64,000 nt of DNA, taken from contig NZ_CP045096.1 in assembly GCF_009184865.1 (NCBI RefSeq), positions 7,626,001 through 7,690,000 of the forward strand, read 5' to 3'. The position numbers and the translations under genes are program-made. The notes beneath the pieces are model-generated. The model did no database searches. It was not told the origin of the DNA and worked only from the letters and a program-made list of their open reading frames with translations. This stretch comes from Streptomyces phaeolivaceus. Lineage in GTDB: Bacteria > Actinomycetota > Actinomycetes > Streptomycetales > Streptomycetaceae. Of the stretch, positions 35,865 through 45,880 are shown in pieces. Numbering within the stretch: the first letter of the stretch is position 1; each line of letters opens with the position of its first letter.

Positions 35865-37340
35865 GTGGGCGGCAACGGCGGAAGCGGCACGAACGCTGAG
35901 AAGCGCCCGAACGAGCTGCTGGGCTCGTGGTTCGTCCGCAGCGGCTGGTCCAAGGGCGAGCTGGCCCGCCAGGTGAACCGCAGGGCCCGTCAGCTCGGCG
36001 CCAACCACATCTCCACCGACACCTCGCGCGTACGGCGCTGGCTCGACGGGGAGAACCCGCGCGAACCGATCCCGCGCATCCTGTCCGAACTGTTCTCCGA
36101 GCGGTTCGGCTGTGTCGTCGCCGTCGAGGACCTGGGGCTGCGCGCGGCCCACCAGGCACCGTCCGTCTCCGGTGTCGACCTGCCCTGGACGGGCCCGCAG
36201 ACCGTGGCGCTGATCAGCGAGTTCTCGCGCAGCGACCTGATGCTGGCGCGGCGCGGCTTCCTCGGGAGCTCGCTCGCCCTCTCCGCGGGCCCGGCCCTCA
36301 TCGAGCCGATGCAGCGCTGGCTCGTCCCCACGCCCCCCGCCCCGCGCGCGGAGCCCGAGCCCCCGGTCGTCTCCCGTCGCCCGGGGCGGCTCTCCACACC
36401 GGAGCTGGACCTCCTCGAATCCACCACCAGGATGTTCCGCGAGTGGGACGCCCAGTGCGGCGGCGGTCTGCGCCGCAAGGCGGTCGTGGGCCAGCTGCAC
36501 GAGGTCACCGACCTCCTCCAGGAACCCCAGCCCGAGGCCACCACCCGGCGACTGTTCAAGGTCGCCGCCGAACTGGCCGAGCTGGCCGGCTGGATGAGCT
36601 ACGACATCGGCCTCCAGCCCACCGCCCAGAAGTACTTCGTCCTCGCCCTGCACGCCGCCAAGGAGGCGGGCGACAAACCCCTCGGCTCGTACGTCCTGTC
36701 CAGCATGAGCCGGCAGATGATCCACCTCGGCCGGCCCGACGACGCCCTGGAACTGATCCACCTCGCCCAGTACGGCAGCCGTGAGTGCGCGAGCCCGCGC
36801 ACCCAGTCGATGCTGTATGCGATGGAGGCCCGCGCCTACGCCAACATGGGCCAGCCGGGCAAGTGCAAACGGGCGGTGCGGATGGCCGAGGACGTCTTCG
36901 CCGACGCCGAGGAGTGGGACGACCCGGACCCCGACTGGATCCGCTTCTTCAACGAGGCCGAGCTGCACGGCGAGAACTCCCACTCCTACCGCGACCTCGC
37001 CTATGTCGCGGGCCGCAGCCCCACCTACGCCTCCCTCGCCGAGCCCGTGATGCGCCGGGCCGTCGAGCTCTTCTCCACGGACACCGAACACCAGCGGTCG
37101 TACGCGCTGAACCTCATCGGCATGGCCACCGTCCATCTGCTCCAGCGCGAGCCCGAGCAGGGGGCCACCATGGCGAAGCGGGCCATGGACGTCGCCGGCA
37201 AGGTCCGCTCCGAGCGCGTCAACACCCGTATCCGCAAGACCGTCGACACGGCCGTCCGCGAGTTCGGCGGGCTCGCCGAGGTCGTCGACCTCACCGACCA
37301 GCTCGCCGTCCACCTCCCGGAGACCGCCGAGGCGGTCTGA
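35865..37340 (+). CDS. nsdA: NsdA-like regulator of sporulation and antibiotic production
   Basis: A 491-aa protein with strong resemblance to NsdA, which in S. coelicolor negatively affects sporulation and antibiotic output. The N-terminus (KRPNELLGSWFVRSGWSKGE, then HISTDTSRVRRWLDGENPRE) looks like a helix-turn-helix. LARRGFLGSSLALSAGPALI follows, and the C-terminal half is built of TPR-like pairs (TAQKYFVLALHAAKEAGDKP, DDALELIHLAQYGSRECASP). No enzymatic motif is seen. GTG 35865 gives the VGGNGGSGTNAEKRPNELL start of the family; ATG 35766 would add 33 residues. Position before amtB matches S. coelicolor, except for one inserted gene. Confidence 0.88.
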   Translation: MGGNGGSGTNAEKRPNELLGSWFVRSGWSKGELARQVNRRARQLGANHISTDTSRVRRWLDGENPREPIPRILSELFSERFGCVVAVEDLGLRAAHQAPSVSGVDLPWTGPQTVALISEFSRSDLMLARRGFLGSSLALSAGPALIEPMQRWLVPTPPAPRAEPEPPVVSRRPGRLSTPELDLLESTTRMFREWDAQCGGGLRRKAVVGQLHEVTDLLQEPQPEATTRRLFKVAAELAELAGWMSYDIGLQPTAQKYFVLALHAAKEAGDKPLGSYVLSSMSRQMIHLGRPDDALELIHLAQYGSRECASPRTQSMLYAMEARAYANMGQPGKCKRAVRMAEDVFADAEEWDDPDPDWIRFFNEAELHGENSHSYRDLAYVAGRSPTYASLAEPVMRRAVELFSTDTEHQRSYALNLIGMATVHLLQREPEQGATMAKRAMDVAGKVRSERVNTRIRKTVDTAVREFGGLAEVVDLTDQLAVHLPETAEAV

Positions 37341-37754
37341 CCCGGGCCCGGCACACCCCGGGCCCCACGCACTCCGGCCGCGGCCGGCCATCCCGACTGC
37401 CCGACTCGGCTCCCCCATGCCAGGTCATCGGATGGTCTGCCGTGGTCGGTCTCCTTGGCTCGTCCAGCTTTGCTGTCTGCCCAATCCGGGTTGTCTGCAA
37501 AGGATGCACTGCGATAGCCATCAGTCGTGGCTGGTGTCGGCGATCTCGAGTGAAACACGAAGAAGAATCCGGCATATCGCGCATTCGTCTCGCTTTTTCT
37601 TCGGGGGATCATTTCTGTTGGAGTGGGGTTGCGTTTGCAGATTGACATGGGCGTGTCGAACTGGCAGCCTTTTCTCTCGCGAGCTGGGATTCGGTTGCTT
37701 GCTAGTGATGGTGCTCGATCAGATGCCATCTTTCACGGGGACGAGGAATTTTCC
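37341..37754. other. 414-base gene-free, AT-richer region
   Basis: GC falls sharply compared with the neighbours, and no reading frame shows Streptomyces codon bias. A weak frame in line with the secreted protein extends upstream from 37755 to 37623 but lacks a ribosome-binding site. The tract likely holds the secreted-protein promoter and may be part of the same acquired segment. Confidence 0.45.
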
Positions 37755-38402
37755 ATGTTCAAAAAGACGTCGGTTTCGGCTGCCCTGGCAGGCCTTGCAG
37801 CGGGTCTGTTCGTTGTGCTTCCCGCTTCTGAAGCCAATGCGGCCACGTGGACGACGCACACGAAGAAGTACGCGCAGACGAAGAGCTTCTACTCCAAGCC
37901 GCTCAAGCGCTGCGTTCGCGCCACCCTGTCCGGTAAGGTGACCTTCAAGTACGGCTACATTGTGGGTAGGCACACGTATAAGGACATCAAGGTCATCGAG
38001 CCGAAGATGGCGACCAAGGTCCTGACCAAGTGCTCGGGTGGTAAGGCCGCCACCACCACGAAGATGGAGATGACTCAACGCTGGTACGAGAGCCGTAAGT
38101 GCGAAATGGAGGTCGGGGTATCTGCGGGTGCCCCGTGGAGCATCTCGGTAACCCCGACGGTGGAGTGCGGCTCGCGCAAGGCCGGCACTCGCAAGTCCGT
38201 GTACAGCAACAAGAATAAGACCTACACCCAGTCCAACACCGGTCGGCCCCTTTACTTCAAGGGGAAGCTGGAGATCCGGCACTCGCCCACCGCCAAGTAT
38301 GACCGGAGGTTCTGTATGTCGGGTCGTACGACAGTGCAGGCGTACGTCAAGAACAACTCCGATGCCTGGTCGCAGACGATGAAGTTCTGCTTCAAGAAGT
38401 AA
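37755..38402 (+). CDS. Secreted basic, six-cysteine protein of unknown function
   Basis: A 215-aa protein with an N-terminal signal peptide (MFKKTSVSAALAGLAAGLFV...ASEANA) and likely cleavage after ANA at about residue 29. The mature part is Lys/Thr/Ser-rich and holds six cysteines (KRCVR, TKCSGG, SRKCEM, VECGS, RFCMS, KFCFKK), enough for three disulfides. It is mostly predicted beta strand by eye. Codons use many A- and T-ending positions, unlike neighbouring genes, which suggests horizontal origin. GAGGA lies about 9 bases before the ATG, and a perfect terminator follows. No family was recognised; a small secreted toxin, inhibitor or structural protein are possibilities without evidence. 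Confidence 0.8.
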   Translation: MFKKTSVSAALAGLAAGLFVVLPASEANAATWTTHTKKYAQTKSFYSKPLKRCVRATLSGKVTFKYGYIVGRHTYKDIKVIEPKMATKVLTKCSGGKAATTTKMEMTQRWYESRKCEMEVGVSAGAPWSISVTPTVECGSRKAGTRKSVYSNKNKTYTQSNTGRPLYFKGKLEIRHSPTAKYDRRFCMSGRTTVQAYVKNNSDAWSQTMKFCFKK

Positions 38403-38427
38403 AAGCGGGGAGTGACCAGAAAATCGA

Positions 38428-38472
38428 AGCGGGTTGCCAGGGTTTCATTCTGCACTGGCAACCCGCTTTTTC
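38428..38472 (+). terminator. Strong Rho-independent terminator after the secreted protein gene
   Basis: AAGCGGGTTGCCAG (38428-38441) and CTGGCAACCCGCTT (38456-38469) are perfect 14-base arms around a 14-base loop, followed by five T residues. On the minus strand an A-rich stretch upstream makes it usable in both directions. Confidence 0.92.
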
Positions 38473-38585
38473 GTTGTGAGGCCGAGGGGGCTTCGGGTAG
38501 GTAGCGGTCCGGGTCGGATGGTGTACGGAAAGGTCTCGCCCAGATAACGGGAAAGTGTGCGCAGAGCCTGCGATTTTACAGAGAT

Positions 38586-38621
38586 GTAACATTATCGGCC
38601 AGTTGGTTACATCCTTGAAAT
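38586..38621 (+). promoter_or_regulatory. GlnR-like binding box upstream of amtB
   Basis: GTTAC-ATCCTT-GAAAT (38606-38621) fits the actinobacterial GlnR consensus gTnAc-n6-GaAAc. A second half-site, GTAAC (38586-38590), lies 20 bases earlier. A TAGTGT at about 38627 could be the -10. GlnR activates amtB-glnK-glnD under nitrogen limitation in S. coelicolor. The remainder of the 316-base gap 38403-38718 holds the terminator at 38428-38472 and no gene. Confidence 0.65.
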
Positions 38622-38718
38622 GTTCCGTAGTGTCGATGGAAACCGGGTTTGGTGAGCCTGGGGCGCATCTTGGCCCCAACGCCCGCACGGGCCGTTCCAA
38701 CGACGAGGAGTACCGGCA

Positions 38719-40331
<1,613 letters not shown>

Positions 40332-40357
40332 TCGAAGAGAAGAACAGGAGTCGCTGG

Positions 40358-42808
40358 GTGACGAGTACGGACGTACGTACGGAAGCAGAGGACTCGGGAC
40401 CCAGCGGCTATGCGGCGGCCCGGCTGCGCCTCCTCCAGGAGGAGGCGCGGTCCGGGCCGCCGCGCCGTGCGGCCCTCGCCGAACTGACCGACGACTGGCT
40501 CGCGGGCCTGTTCGGCGCCGGCGCCACCGAACTGCGCGGGGCCTCCCTGGTCGCCGTCGGCGGATACGGGCGGGGCGAGCTGTCGCCCCGCAGCGACCTG
40601 GACCTGTTGCTCCTGCACGACGGGTCCGACGAACGGGCGGTGGCCGCGCTGGCCGACCGCATCTGGTATCCCGTCTGGGACCTCGGACTGGCCCTCGACC
40701 ACTCCGTGCGCACCCCCGCCGAGGCCCGCAAGACCGCCGGGGAGGACCTCAAGGTCCAGCTGGGCCTGCTGGACGCCCGGCACATCGCCGGCGACCTGGG
40801 CCTGACCGCCTCCCTGCGCACCGCCGTCCTCGCCGACTGGCGCAACCAGGCACCCAAACGCCTCCCCGAACTCCAGGAGCTGTGCGCCGAGCGGGCCGAG
40901 CGCCAGGGCGAACTGCAGTATCTGCTGGAACCCGACCTCAAGGAGGCGCGCGGCGGACTCCGCGACGCCACCGCCCTGCGCGCCGTGGCCGCTTCCTGGC
41001 TCGCCGACGCCCCGCGAGAGGGCCTCGCCGACGCCCGCCGCCGACTCCTCGACGTCCGGGACGCGCTGCATCTCACCACCGGGCGCGCCACCGACCGGCT
41101 CGCGCTCCAGGAACAGGACCAGGTCGCCGCCGAACTGGGACTGCTGGACGCCGACACCCTGCTGCGCCAGGTGTACGAGGCGGCGCGGGTCATCTCGTAC
41201 GCCAGTGATGTCACCTGGCGTGAAGTGGGGCGCGTACTGCGGTCGCGCGCCGTGCGGCCCCGGCTGCGCGCCATGCTCGGCGGTGGGAAGCCCGCTCCCG
41301 AGCGGTCGCCGCTGGCCGAGGGTGTGGTCGAACAGGACGGCGAGGTCGTGCTCGCCCGCGCCGCCAAGCCCGACCGGGACCCCGTGCTGCCCCTGCGCGC
41401 CGCCGCCGCGGCCGCCCAGGCCGGACTGCCGCTCTCCCTGCACGCCGTACGACGGCTGGCATCCGCCGCCCGGCCGCTGCCGACGCCCTGGCCCGCCGAG
41501 GCCCGCGAACAGCTCGTCACCCTGCTGGGCTCCGGGCGGCCGACCGTGGACGTCTGGGAGGCGCTGGAGGCCGAGGGGCTCATCACGCATCTGCTGCCCG
41601 ACTGGGAGCGGGTGCGCTGCCGGCCGCAGCGCAACGCCGTGCACATCTGGACCGTCGACCGGCATCTCATCGAGACCGCCGTCCAGGCCTCCGAGATGAC
41701 CCGCCGGGTCCACCGGCCCGACCTCCTGCTGGTCGCCGCGCTGCTGCACGACATCGGCAAGGGCTGGCCCGGCGACCACTCCGTCGCCGGCGAGATCATC
41801 GTCAAGGACGTGGCCGCCCGGATCGGCTTCGACCGCGACGACGTGGCCGTCCTCTCCACCCTCGTACGCCACCATCTGCTGCTCGTCGACACGGCCACCC
41901 GGCGTGACCTGGAGGATCCGGCCACCGTCCGGTCCGTGGCCGACGCCGTCGGATCACCGGGCACCCTCGAACTGCTGCACGCGCTGACCGAGTCGGACGC
42001 GCTGGCCACCGGGCCCGCCGCCTGGTCGACCTGGCGGGCCTCGCTGGTGACCGAACTGGTCCAGCGGGTCGAGGCGCTGTTCGCCGGGGACGCCCCCGAG
42101 GAGCCGGAGCCCGGCGAGACCAGCGCCGAGCAGGAGCGGCTCGCCATCGAGGCGTTCCGTACCGGCGGGCCGGTGCTGTCGCTGCGCGCGCAGACGGAGG
42201 CCGCCGCCGAGGAGAAGGACGAGAAGGCCGACCCCGAGCCGCTCGGTGTGGAACTCCTCATCGCCGTACCCGACCAGGCGGGCGTGCTGCCCGCCGTCGC
42301 CGGTGTCCTCGCCATGCACCGGCTCACCGTGCGCACGGCCGAACTCCGGACGCTCGACCTCCCGGACGGCGTCGAGGGCTCGGTGCTGCTGCTGAACTGG
42401 CGGGTGGCCGCCGAGTACGGCTCACTGCCCCAGGCGGCCCGGCTCCGCGCGGACCTCGTCCGGGCCCTGGACGGGTCGCTCGACATCGCCGGGCGGCTGG
42501 CCGAGCGGGACGCGGCCTACCCCCGGCGCCGGGGCGTCGTCGCGCCCCCGCCGCGCGTCACGGTGGCCCCGGCGGCCTCCCGGCACGCCACGGTCATCGA
42601 GGTCCGCGCCCAGGACGCACCGGGGCTGCTGCACCGGATCGGACGGGCGCTGGAGGACGCGGCGGTGCGGGTGCGGAGCATGCATGTCAGCACGCTGGGC
42701 GCCAACGCGGTGGATGCCTTCTACGTGACGGGCGACAAGGGGCTGCCATTGCCGGGCGAGGAGGCGGCGTCCCTGGCGCGGAAACTGGAGGAGACGCTGC
42801 GCGGCTGA
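40358..42808 (+). CDS. glnD: PII adenylyltransferase/uridylyltransferase GlnD
   Basis: An 816-aa bifunctional enzyme. The nucleotidyltransferase motif GGYGRGELSPRSDLDLL lies at residues 68-84, followed by the HD hydrolase domain with LLHDIGKGWPGDHS near 460 and HHLLLVDTATRRD. Two ACT domains close the protein: LLIAVPDQAGVLPAVAGVLA near 630 and VIEVRAQDAPGLLHRIGRAL near 746. It modifies Tyr51 of GlnK and removes the group when nitrogen returns; ACT domains sense glutamine. In Streptomyces the group is AMP rather than UMP, by literature. GTG 40358 starts 26 bases after glnK, and a perfect terminator follows. Confidence 0.95.
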   Translation: MTSTDVRTEAEDSGPSGYAAARLRLLQEEARSGPPRRAALAELTDDWLAGLFGAGATELRGASLVAVGGYGRGELSPRSDLDLLLLHDGSDERAVAALADRIWYPVWDLGLALDHSVRTPAEARKTAGEDLKVQLGLLDARHIAGDLGLTASLRTAVLADWRNQAPKRLPELQELCAERAERQGELQYLLEPDLKEARGGLRDATALRAVAASWLADAPREGLADARRRLLDVRDALHLTTGRATDRLALQEQDQVAAELGLLDADTLLRQVYEAARVISYASDVTWREVGRVLRSRAVRPRLRAMLGGGKPAPERSPLAEGVVEQDGEVVLARAAKPDRDPVLPLRAAAAAAQAGLPLSLHAVRRLASAARPLPTPWPAEAREQLVTLLGSGRPTVDVWEALEAEGLITHLLPDWERVRCRPQRNAVHIWTVDRHLIETAVQASEMTRRVHRPDLLLVAALLHDIGKGWPGDHSVAGEIIVKDVAARIGFDRDDVAVLSTLVRHHLLLVDTATRRDLEDPATVRSVADAVGSPGTLELLHALTESDALATGPAAWSTWRASLVTELVQRVEALFAGDAPEEPEPGETSAEQERLAIEAFRTGGPVLSLRAQTEAAAEEKDEKADPEPLGVELLIAVPDQAGVLPAVAGVLAMHRLTVRTAELRTLDLPDGVEGSVLLLNWRVAAEYGSLPQAARLRADLVRALDGSLDIAGRLAERDAAYPRRRGVVAPPPRVTVAPAASRHATVIEVRAQDAPGLLHRIGRALEDAAVRVRSMHVSTLGANAVDAFYVTGDKGLPLPGEEAASLARKLEETLRG

Positions 42809-42814
42809 GCGCGG

Positions 42815-42844
42815 CGGGTGCGGGGCCGCCCGGCCCCGCACCCG
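42815..42844 (+). terminator. Hairpin terminator of amtB-glnK-glnD
   Basis: CGGGTGCGGGGCC (42815-42827) and GGCCCCGCACCCG (42832-42844) form a perfect 13-bp stem with a GCCC loop, beginning 6 bases after the glnD stop. No T-run follows. Confidence 0.8.
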
Positions 42845-42955
42845 TGAATCGGGTGCGGCCGGTGACTATCCACAGGGGTGGAGACCCGACCACACCCAGA
42901 CAGATACCCTGGAGGGCAGCCCACCCTGCCCCCGACTCCGAGGACCGACACCGCC

Positions 42956-44506
42956 GTGTTCGATACGCTCTCCGATCGCCTCTCAGCGACTTTCAAGAAC
43001 CTGCGCGGCAAGGGGCGCCTGTCCGAGGCGGACATCGACGCCACGGCCCGCGAGATCCGCATCGCCCTCCTCGAAGCGGATGTGGCCCTGCCTGTCGTCC
43101 GCACGTTCATCAAGAACGTCAAGGAAAGGGCGCTCGGGAGCGATGTCTCCAAGGCGCTGAACCCGGCCCAGCAGGTCCTCAAGATCGTCAATGAGGAGCT
43201 GGTCGGGATCCTCGGCGGCGAGACCCGCCGCCTGCGCTTCGCCAAGAACCCGCCGACCGTGATCATGCTCGCCGGTCTCCAGGGTGCCGGTAAGACCACC
43301 CTCGCGGGCAAGCTGGGCCGCTGGCTGAAGGAGCAGGGCCACTCGCCGCTCCTCGTCGCCTGTGACCTCCAGCGCCCCAACGCGGTGAACCAGCTCAGCG
43401 TCGTCGCCGAGCGCGCGGGCGTCGCGGTCTACGCGCCGGAGCCGGGCAACGGCGTGGGCGACCCGGTCAAGGTCGCCAAGGACTCCATCGAGTTCGCCAA
43501 GTCGAAGGTCCACGACATCGTGGTCGTCGACACCGCGGGCCGGCTCGGTATCGACGCCGAGATGATGCGGCAGGCCGCGGACATCAGGGACGCCGTCGGC
43601 CCCGACGAGATCCTCTTCGTCGTCGACGCGATGATCGGTCAGGACGCCGTCAACACGGCCGAGGCCTTCCGGGACGGCGTCGGCTTCGACGGTGTGGTCC
43701 TGTCCAAGCTCGACGGTGACGCCCGCGGTGGTGCCGCCCTGTCGATCGCCTCGGTCACCGGCAAGCCGATCATGTTCGCGTCGAACGGCGAGAAGCTCGA
43801 CGAGTTCGACCAGTTCCACCCCGACCGGATGGCCTCCCGTATCCTCGACATGGGTGACCTGCTCACCCTGATCGAGCAGGCGGAGAAGACCTTCAGCCAG
43901 GAAGAGGCCGCCAAGATGGCGGGCAAACTGGCGTCCAAGAAGGGGCAGGACTTCACGCTCGACGACTTCCTGGCCCAGATGGAGCAGGTCAGGAAGATGG
44001 GCAGCATCAGCAAGCTGCTCGGCATGCTGCCCGGCATGGGCCAGATCAAGGACCAGATCAACAACATCGACGAGCGCGACGTCGACCGCACGGCCGCGAT
44101 CATCAAGTCGATGACCCCCGGCGAGCGCCAGGAACCGACGATCATCAACGGCTCGCGCCGCGCCCGTATCGCCAAGGGCTCCGGTGTCGAGGTCAGCGCG
44201 GTGAAGAACCTCGTCGAGCGGTTCTTCGAGGCCCGCAAGATGATGTCCCGCATGGCCCAGGGCGGCGGCATGCCCGGGATGCCGGGTATGCCCGGAATGG
44301 GTGGTGGCCCCGGTCGCAGCAAGAAGCAGCCCAAGCAGGCCAAGGGCAAGCAGCGCTCCGGCAACCCGATGAAGCGCAAGCAGCAGGAGCAGGAGGAGGC
44401 CGCCCGTCGCGCCGCCGCCGCTCAGGGCGGTGCCCTCGGTCTGCCGGGTCAGCAGGGTGCCCAGGACTTCGAGCTGCCGGACGAGTTCAAGAAGTTCATG
44501 GGCTGA
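42956..44506 (+). CDS. ffh: Signal recognition particle protein Ffh
   Basis: A 516-aa SRP GTPase that binds signal sequences on ribosomes and delivers them to FtsY. The P-loop is GLQGAGKTTLAGKLG (107-121), then ACDLQRPNAVNQL, VVVDTAGRLGID and LSKLDGDARGGAALS. The methionine-rich M domain begins near residue 320 and includes GSISKLLGMLPGMGQ and RARIAKGSGVEVSAVKNLVE. The C-terminal tail is a Met/Gly/Pro repeat followed by Lys/Gln/Ala-rich sequence, longer than in E. coli. GTG 42956 gives the usual VFDTLSDRLSATFKNLRGKG. A 6-bp hairpin lies at its 3' end. Confidence 0.96.
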   Translation: MFDTLSDRLSATFKNLRGKGRLSEADIDATAREIRIALLEADVALPVVRTFIKNVKERALGSDVSKALNPAQQVLKIVNEELVGILGGETRRLRFAKNPPTVIMLAGLQGAGKTTLAGKLGRWLKEQGHSPLLVACDLQRPNAVNQLSVVAERAGVAVYAPEPGNGVGDPVKVAKDSIEFAKSKVHDIVVVDTAGRLGIDAEMMRQAADIRDAVGPDEILFVVDAMIGQDAVNTAEAFRDGVGFDGVVLSKLDGDARGGAALSIASVTGKPIMFASNGEKLDEFDQFHPDRMASRILDMGDLLTLIEQAEKTFSQEEAAKMAGKLASKKGQDFTLDDFLAQMEQVRKMGSISKLLGMLPGMGQIKDQINNIDERDVDRTAAIIKSMTPGERQEPTIINGSRRARIAKGSGVEVSAVKNLVERFFEARKMMSRMAQGGGMPGMPGMPGMGGGPGRSKKQPKQAKGKQRSGNPMKRKQQEQEEAARRAAAAQGGALGLPGQQGAQDFELPDEFKKFMG

Positions 44507-44808
44507 CGGGCCCGGCCCGTACATGGCGGACGCCGCGTGACCGGCCGGGGGGTGTGGCCGGGCGCGCGGCGCCGGGTGCCGTGTGCGTGGACGGCATGGG
44601 TGTGGTGTCGCTCGTGGTGCTCCTGCTGGCAACTCCCCTACGCGGATGTGGTGTTCCCCTGGACGATGCGTCAGGTTAGGTGCGCGGTGGGTCACTTGGC
44701 CAAGGGAAAGCGCTGCCGGACCGCTTTCTTCACACCATTCACACCCGCATCGGAAGAAGTCTCGAAGACCTTCTCAGGGGGTCCCCGAACGTGCGGGGTG
44801 CCCGCCGT
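44507..44808. other. 302-base gene-free gap between ffh and the methyltransferase
   Basis: A short hairpin, ACGGGC-CCG-GCCCGT (44506-44520), starts at the last base of ffh and may terminate it. The remainder includes an AT-richer patch around 44720-44760. No reading frame has convincing codon use. Confidence 0.5.
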
Positions 44809-45678
44809 TCAGGGGGTCCGCGCGATCAGGTAGCGGAAGACGTTCGGCATCCACACCGTGCCGTCGCGGCGGCGGTGCGGGTGCAGGGCCTCGGTCAGTT
44901 CCTTGTCCACCTGGGCCTGGTCGGTGGCCCGGATCGCCGCGTCGAACAGTCCGGTCGACAGCAGCCCCCGTACCGCGTTGTCCACGTTGGCGTACCCGAA
45001 GGGGCAGGCCACGCGTCCGGAGCCGTCCGGTTTCAGGCCGGCCCGCTGGGCGACCTCCTCCAGGTCGTCCCGTAGCGCCGGGCGCCAGCTGCCCGCGCTG
45101 CGCAGGGGATCGGCGAGCTTGGTCGCCACCCGCAGCACGGTGGACGTGGTGCAGCGCTCCGGTGGGCCCCAGCCGGCGAGGACCACGGGGGTGCCGCGTT
45201 CCGCGAGCGGGGTCGCCGAGGCGAGCAGATCGCCGAGGCCCTCGGAGTCGCCGGCCAGACAGCCGATCGGCTCGAAGGCGGTCACCAGGTCGTACAACCC
45301 CTCACTGGGGGCGCGTGCCGCGTCCTCGGGGGTGCCTTCGACGATCCGTGCGCCGGCTCGCGCGCGCCTGCCCCACGCCTCCGGTTGCAACCGCTCCCGC
45401 GCGAGCGCCGTGAGTGCCCTTCTCCCGGGCGACCCCGTGTCCACGCCGGTGACCGCCGCGCCCCGGGACGCCGCCATCAGCAGCGCGAGCCCCGAGCCGC
45501 AGCCGAGGCCGAGCAGCCGGGTGCCGGTGCTGATGTCGAGCCGCCGGTGGACGGCCTCGTACAGCGGTACCAGCATCCGTTCCTGGATCTCGGCCCAGTC
45601 ACGCGCGCGTGCACACCGGTCCACGCGGGGTGCGGTCCCCGCGCGAGGCAGTTGCTGCCGCACGAGCGTAGGTGTCAT
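44809..45678 (-). CDS. Class I SAM-dependent methyltransferase
   Basis: A 289-aa protein. Motif I reads LLGLGCGSGLALLMAASRGA, in which the expected first acidic residue of VLDxGCGxG is Gly. The next acidic residue sits in VTGVDTGSPGRRALTALARE, as usual. LYDLVTAFEPIGCLAG is motif II/post I. The substrate cannot be inferred. The C-terminal third (VDNAVRGLLSTGLFDAAIRA) resembles many Streptomyces methyltransferases of unknown target. ATG 45678 has no strong ribosome-binding site. It is divergent from the prolyl-tRNA synthetase gene with 200 bases between, so shared regulation is possible. Confidence 0.82.
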   Translation of the reverse strand: MTPTLVRQQLPRAGTAPRVDRCARARDWAEIQERMLVPLYEAVHRRLDISTGTRLLGLGCGSGLALLMAASRGAAVTGVDTGSPGRRALTALARERLQPEAWGRRARAGARIVEGTPEDAARAPSEGLYDLVTAFEPIGCLAGDSEGLGDLLASATPLAERGTPVVLAGWGPPERCTTSTVLRVATKLADPLRSAGSWRPALRDDLEEVAQRAGLKPDGSGRVACPFGYANVDNAVRGLLSTGLFDAAIRATDQAQVDKELTEALHPHRRRDGTVWMPNVFRYLIARTP

Positions 45679-45880
45679 ATCGAAAGCGCCCCAATCCGCC
45701 GTGAGTTGCCGTTGCCGGATTTCCTGGCCCCCGTGGCAGTGCGCGCTCGCACTCCCCCCGTATGCCAGGTAACTCCGCGCCCGGCGAGTCGTCCAGGGGT
45801 CTCGGACACCGGCTTGCGGACTGTCTGTGCGTGGGCAAAAGAATTCACATCCCCGCAACGTGGACCCGTACCATCGCGCC

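Noticed and set aside
37623..37754. N-terminal extension of the secreted protein in the same frame
   Set aside because: It would bury the signal peptide, and no ribosome-binding site precedes it, while GAGGA precedes ATG 37755.
45679..45880. T-box riboswitch upstream of the prolyl-tRNA synthetase gene
   Set aside because: No T-box sequence (TGGNACCGCG) or specifier loop with a proline codon could be found.
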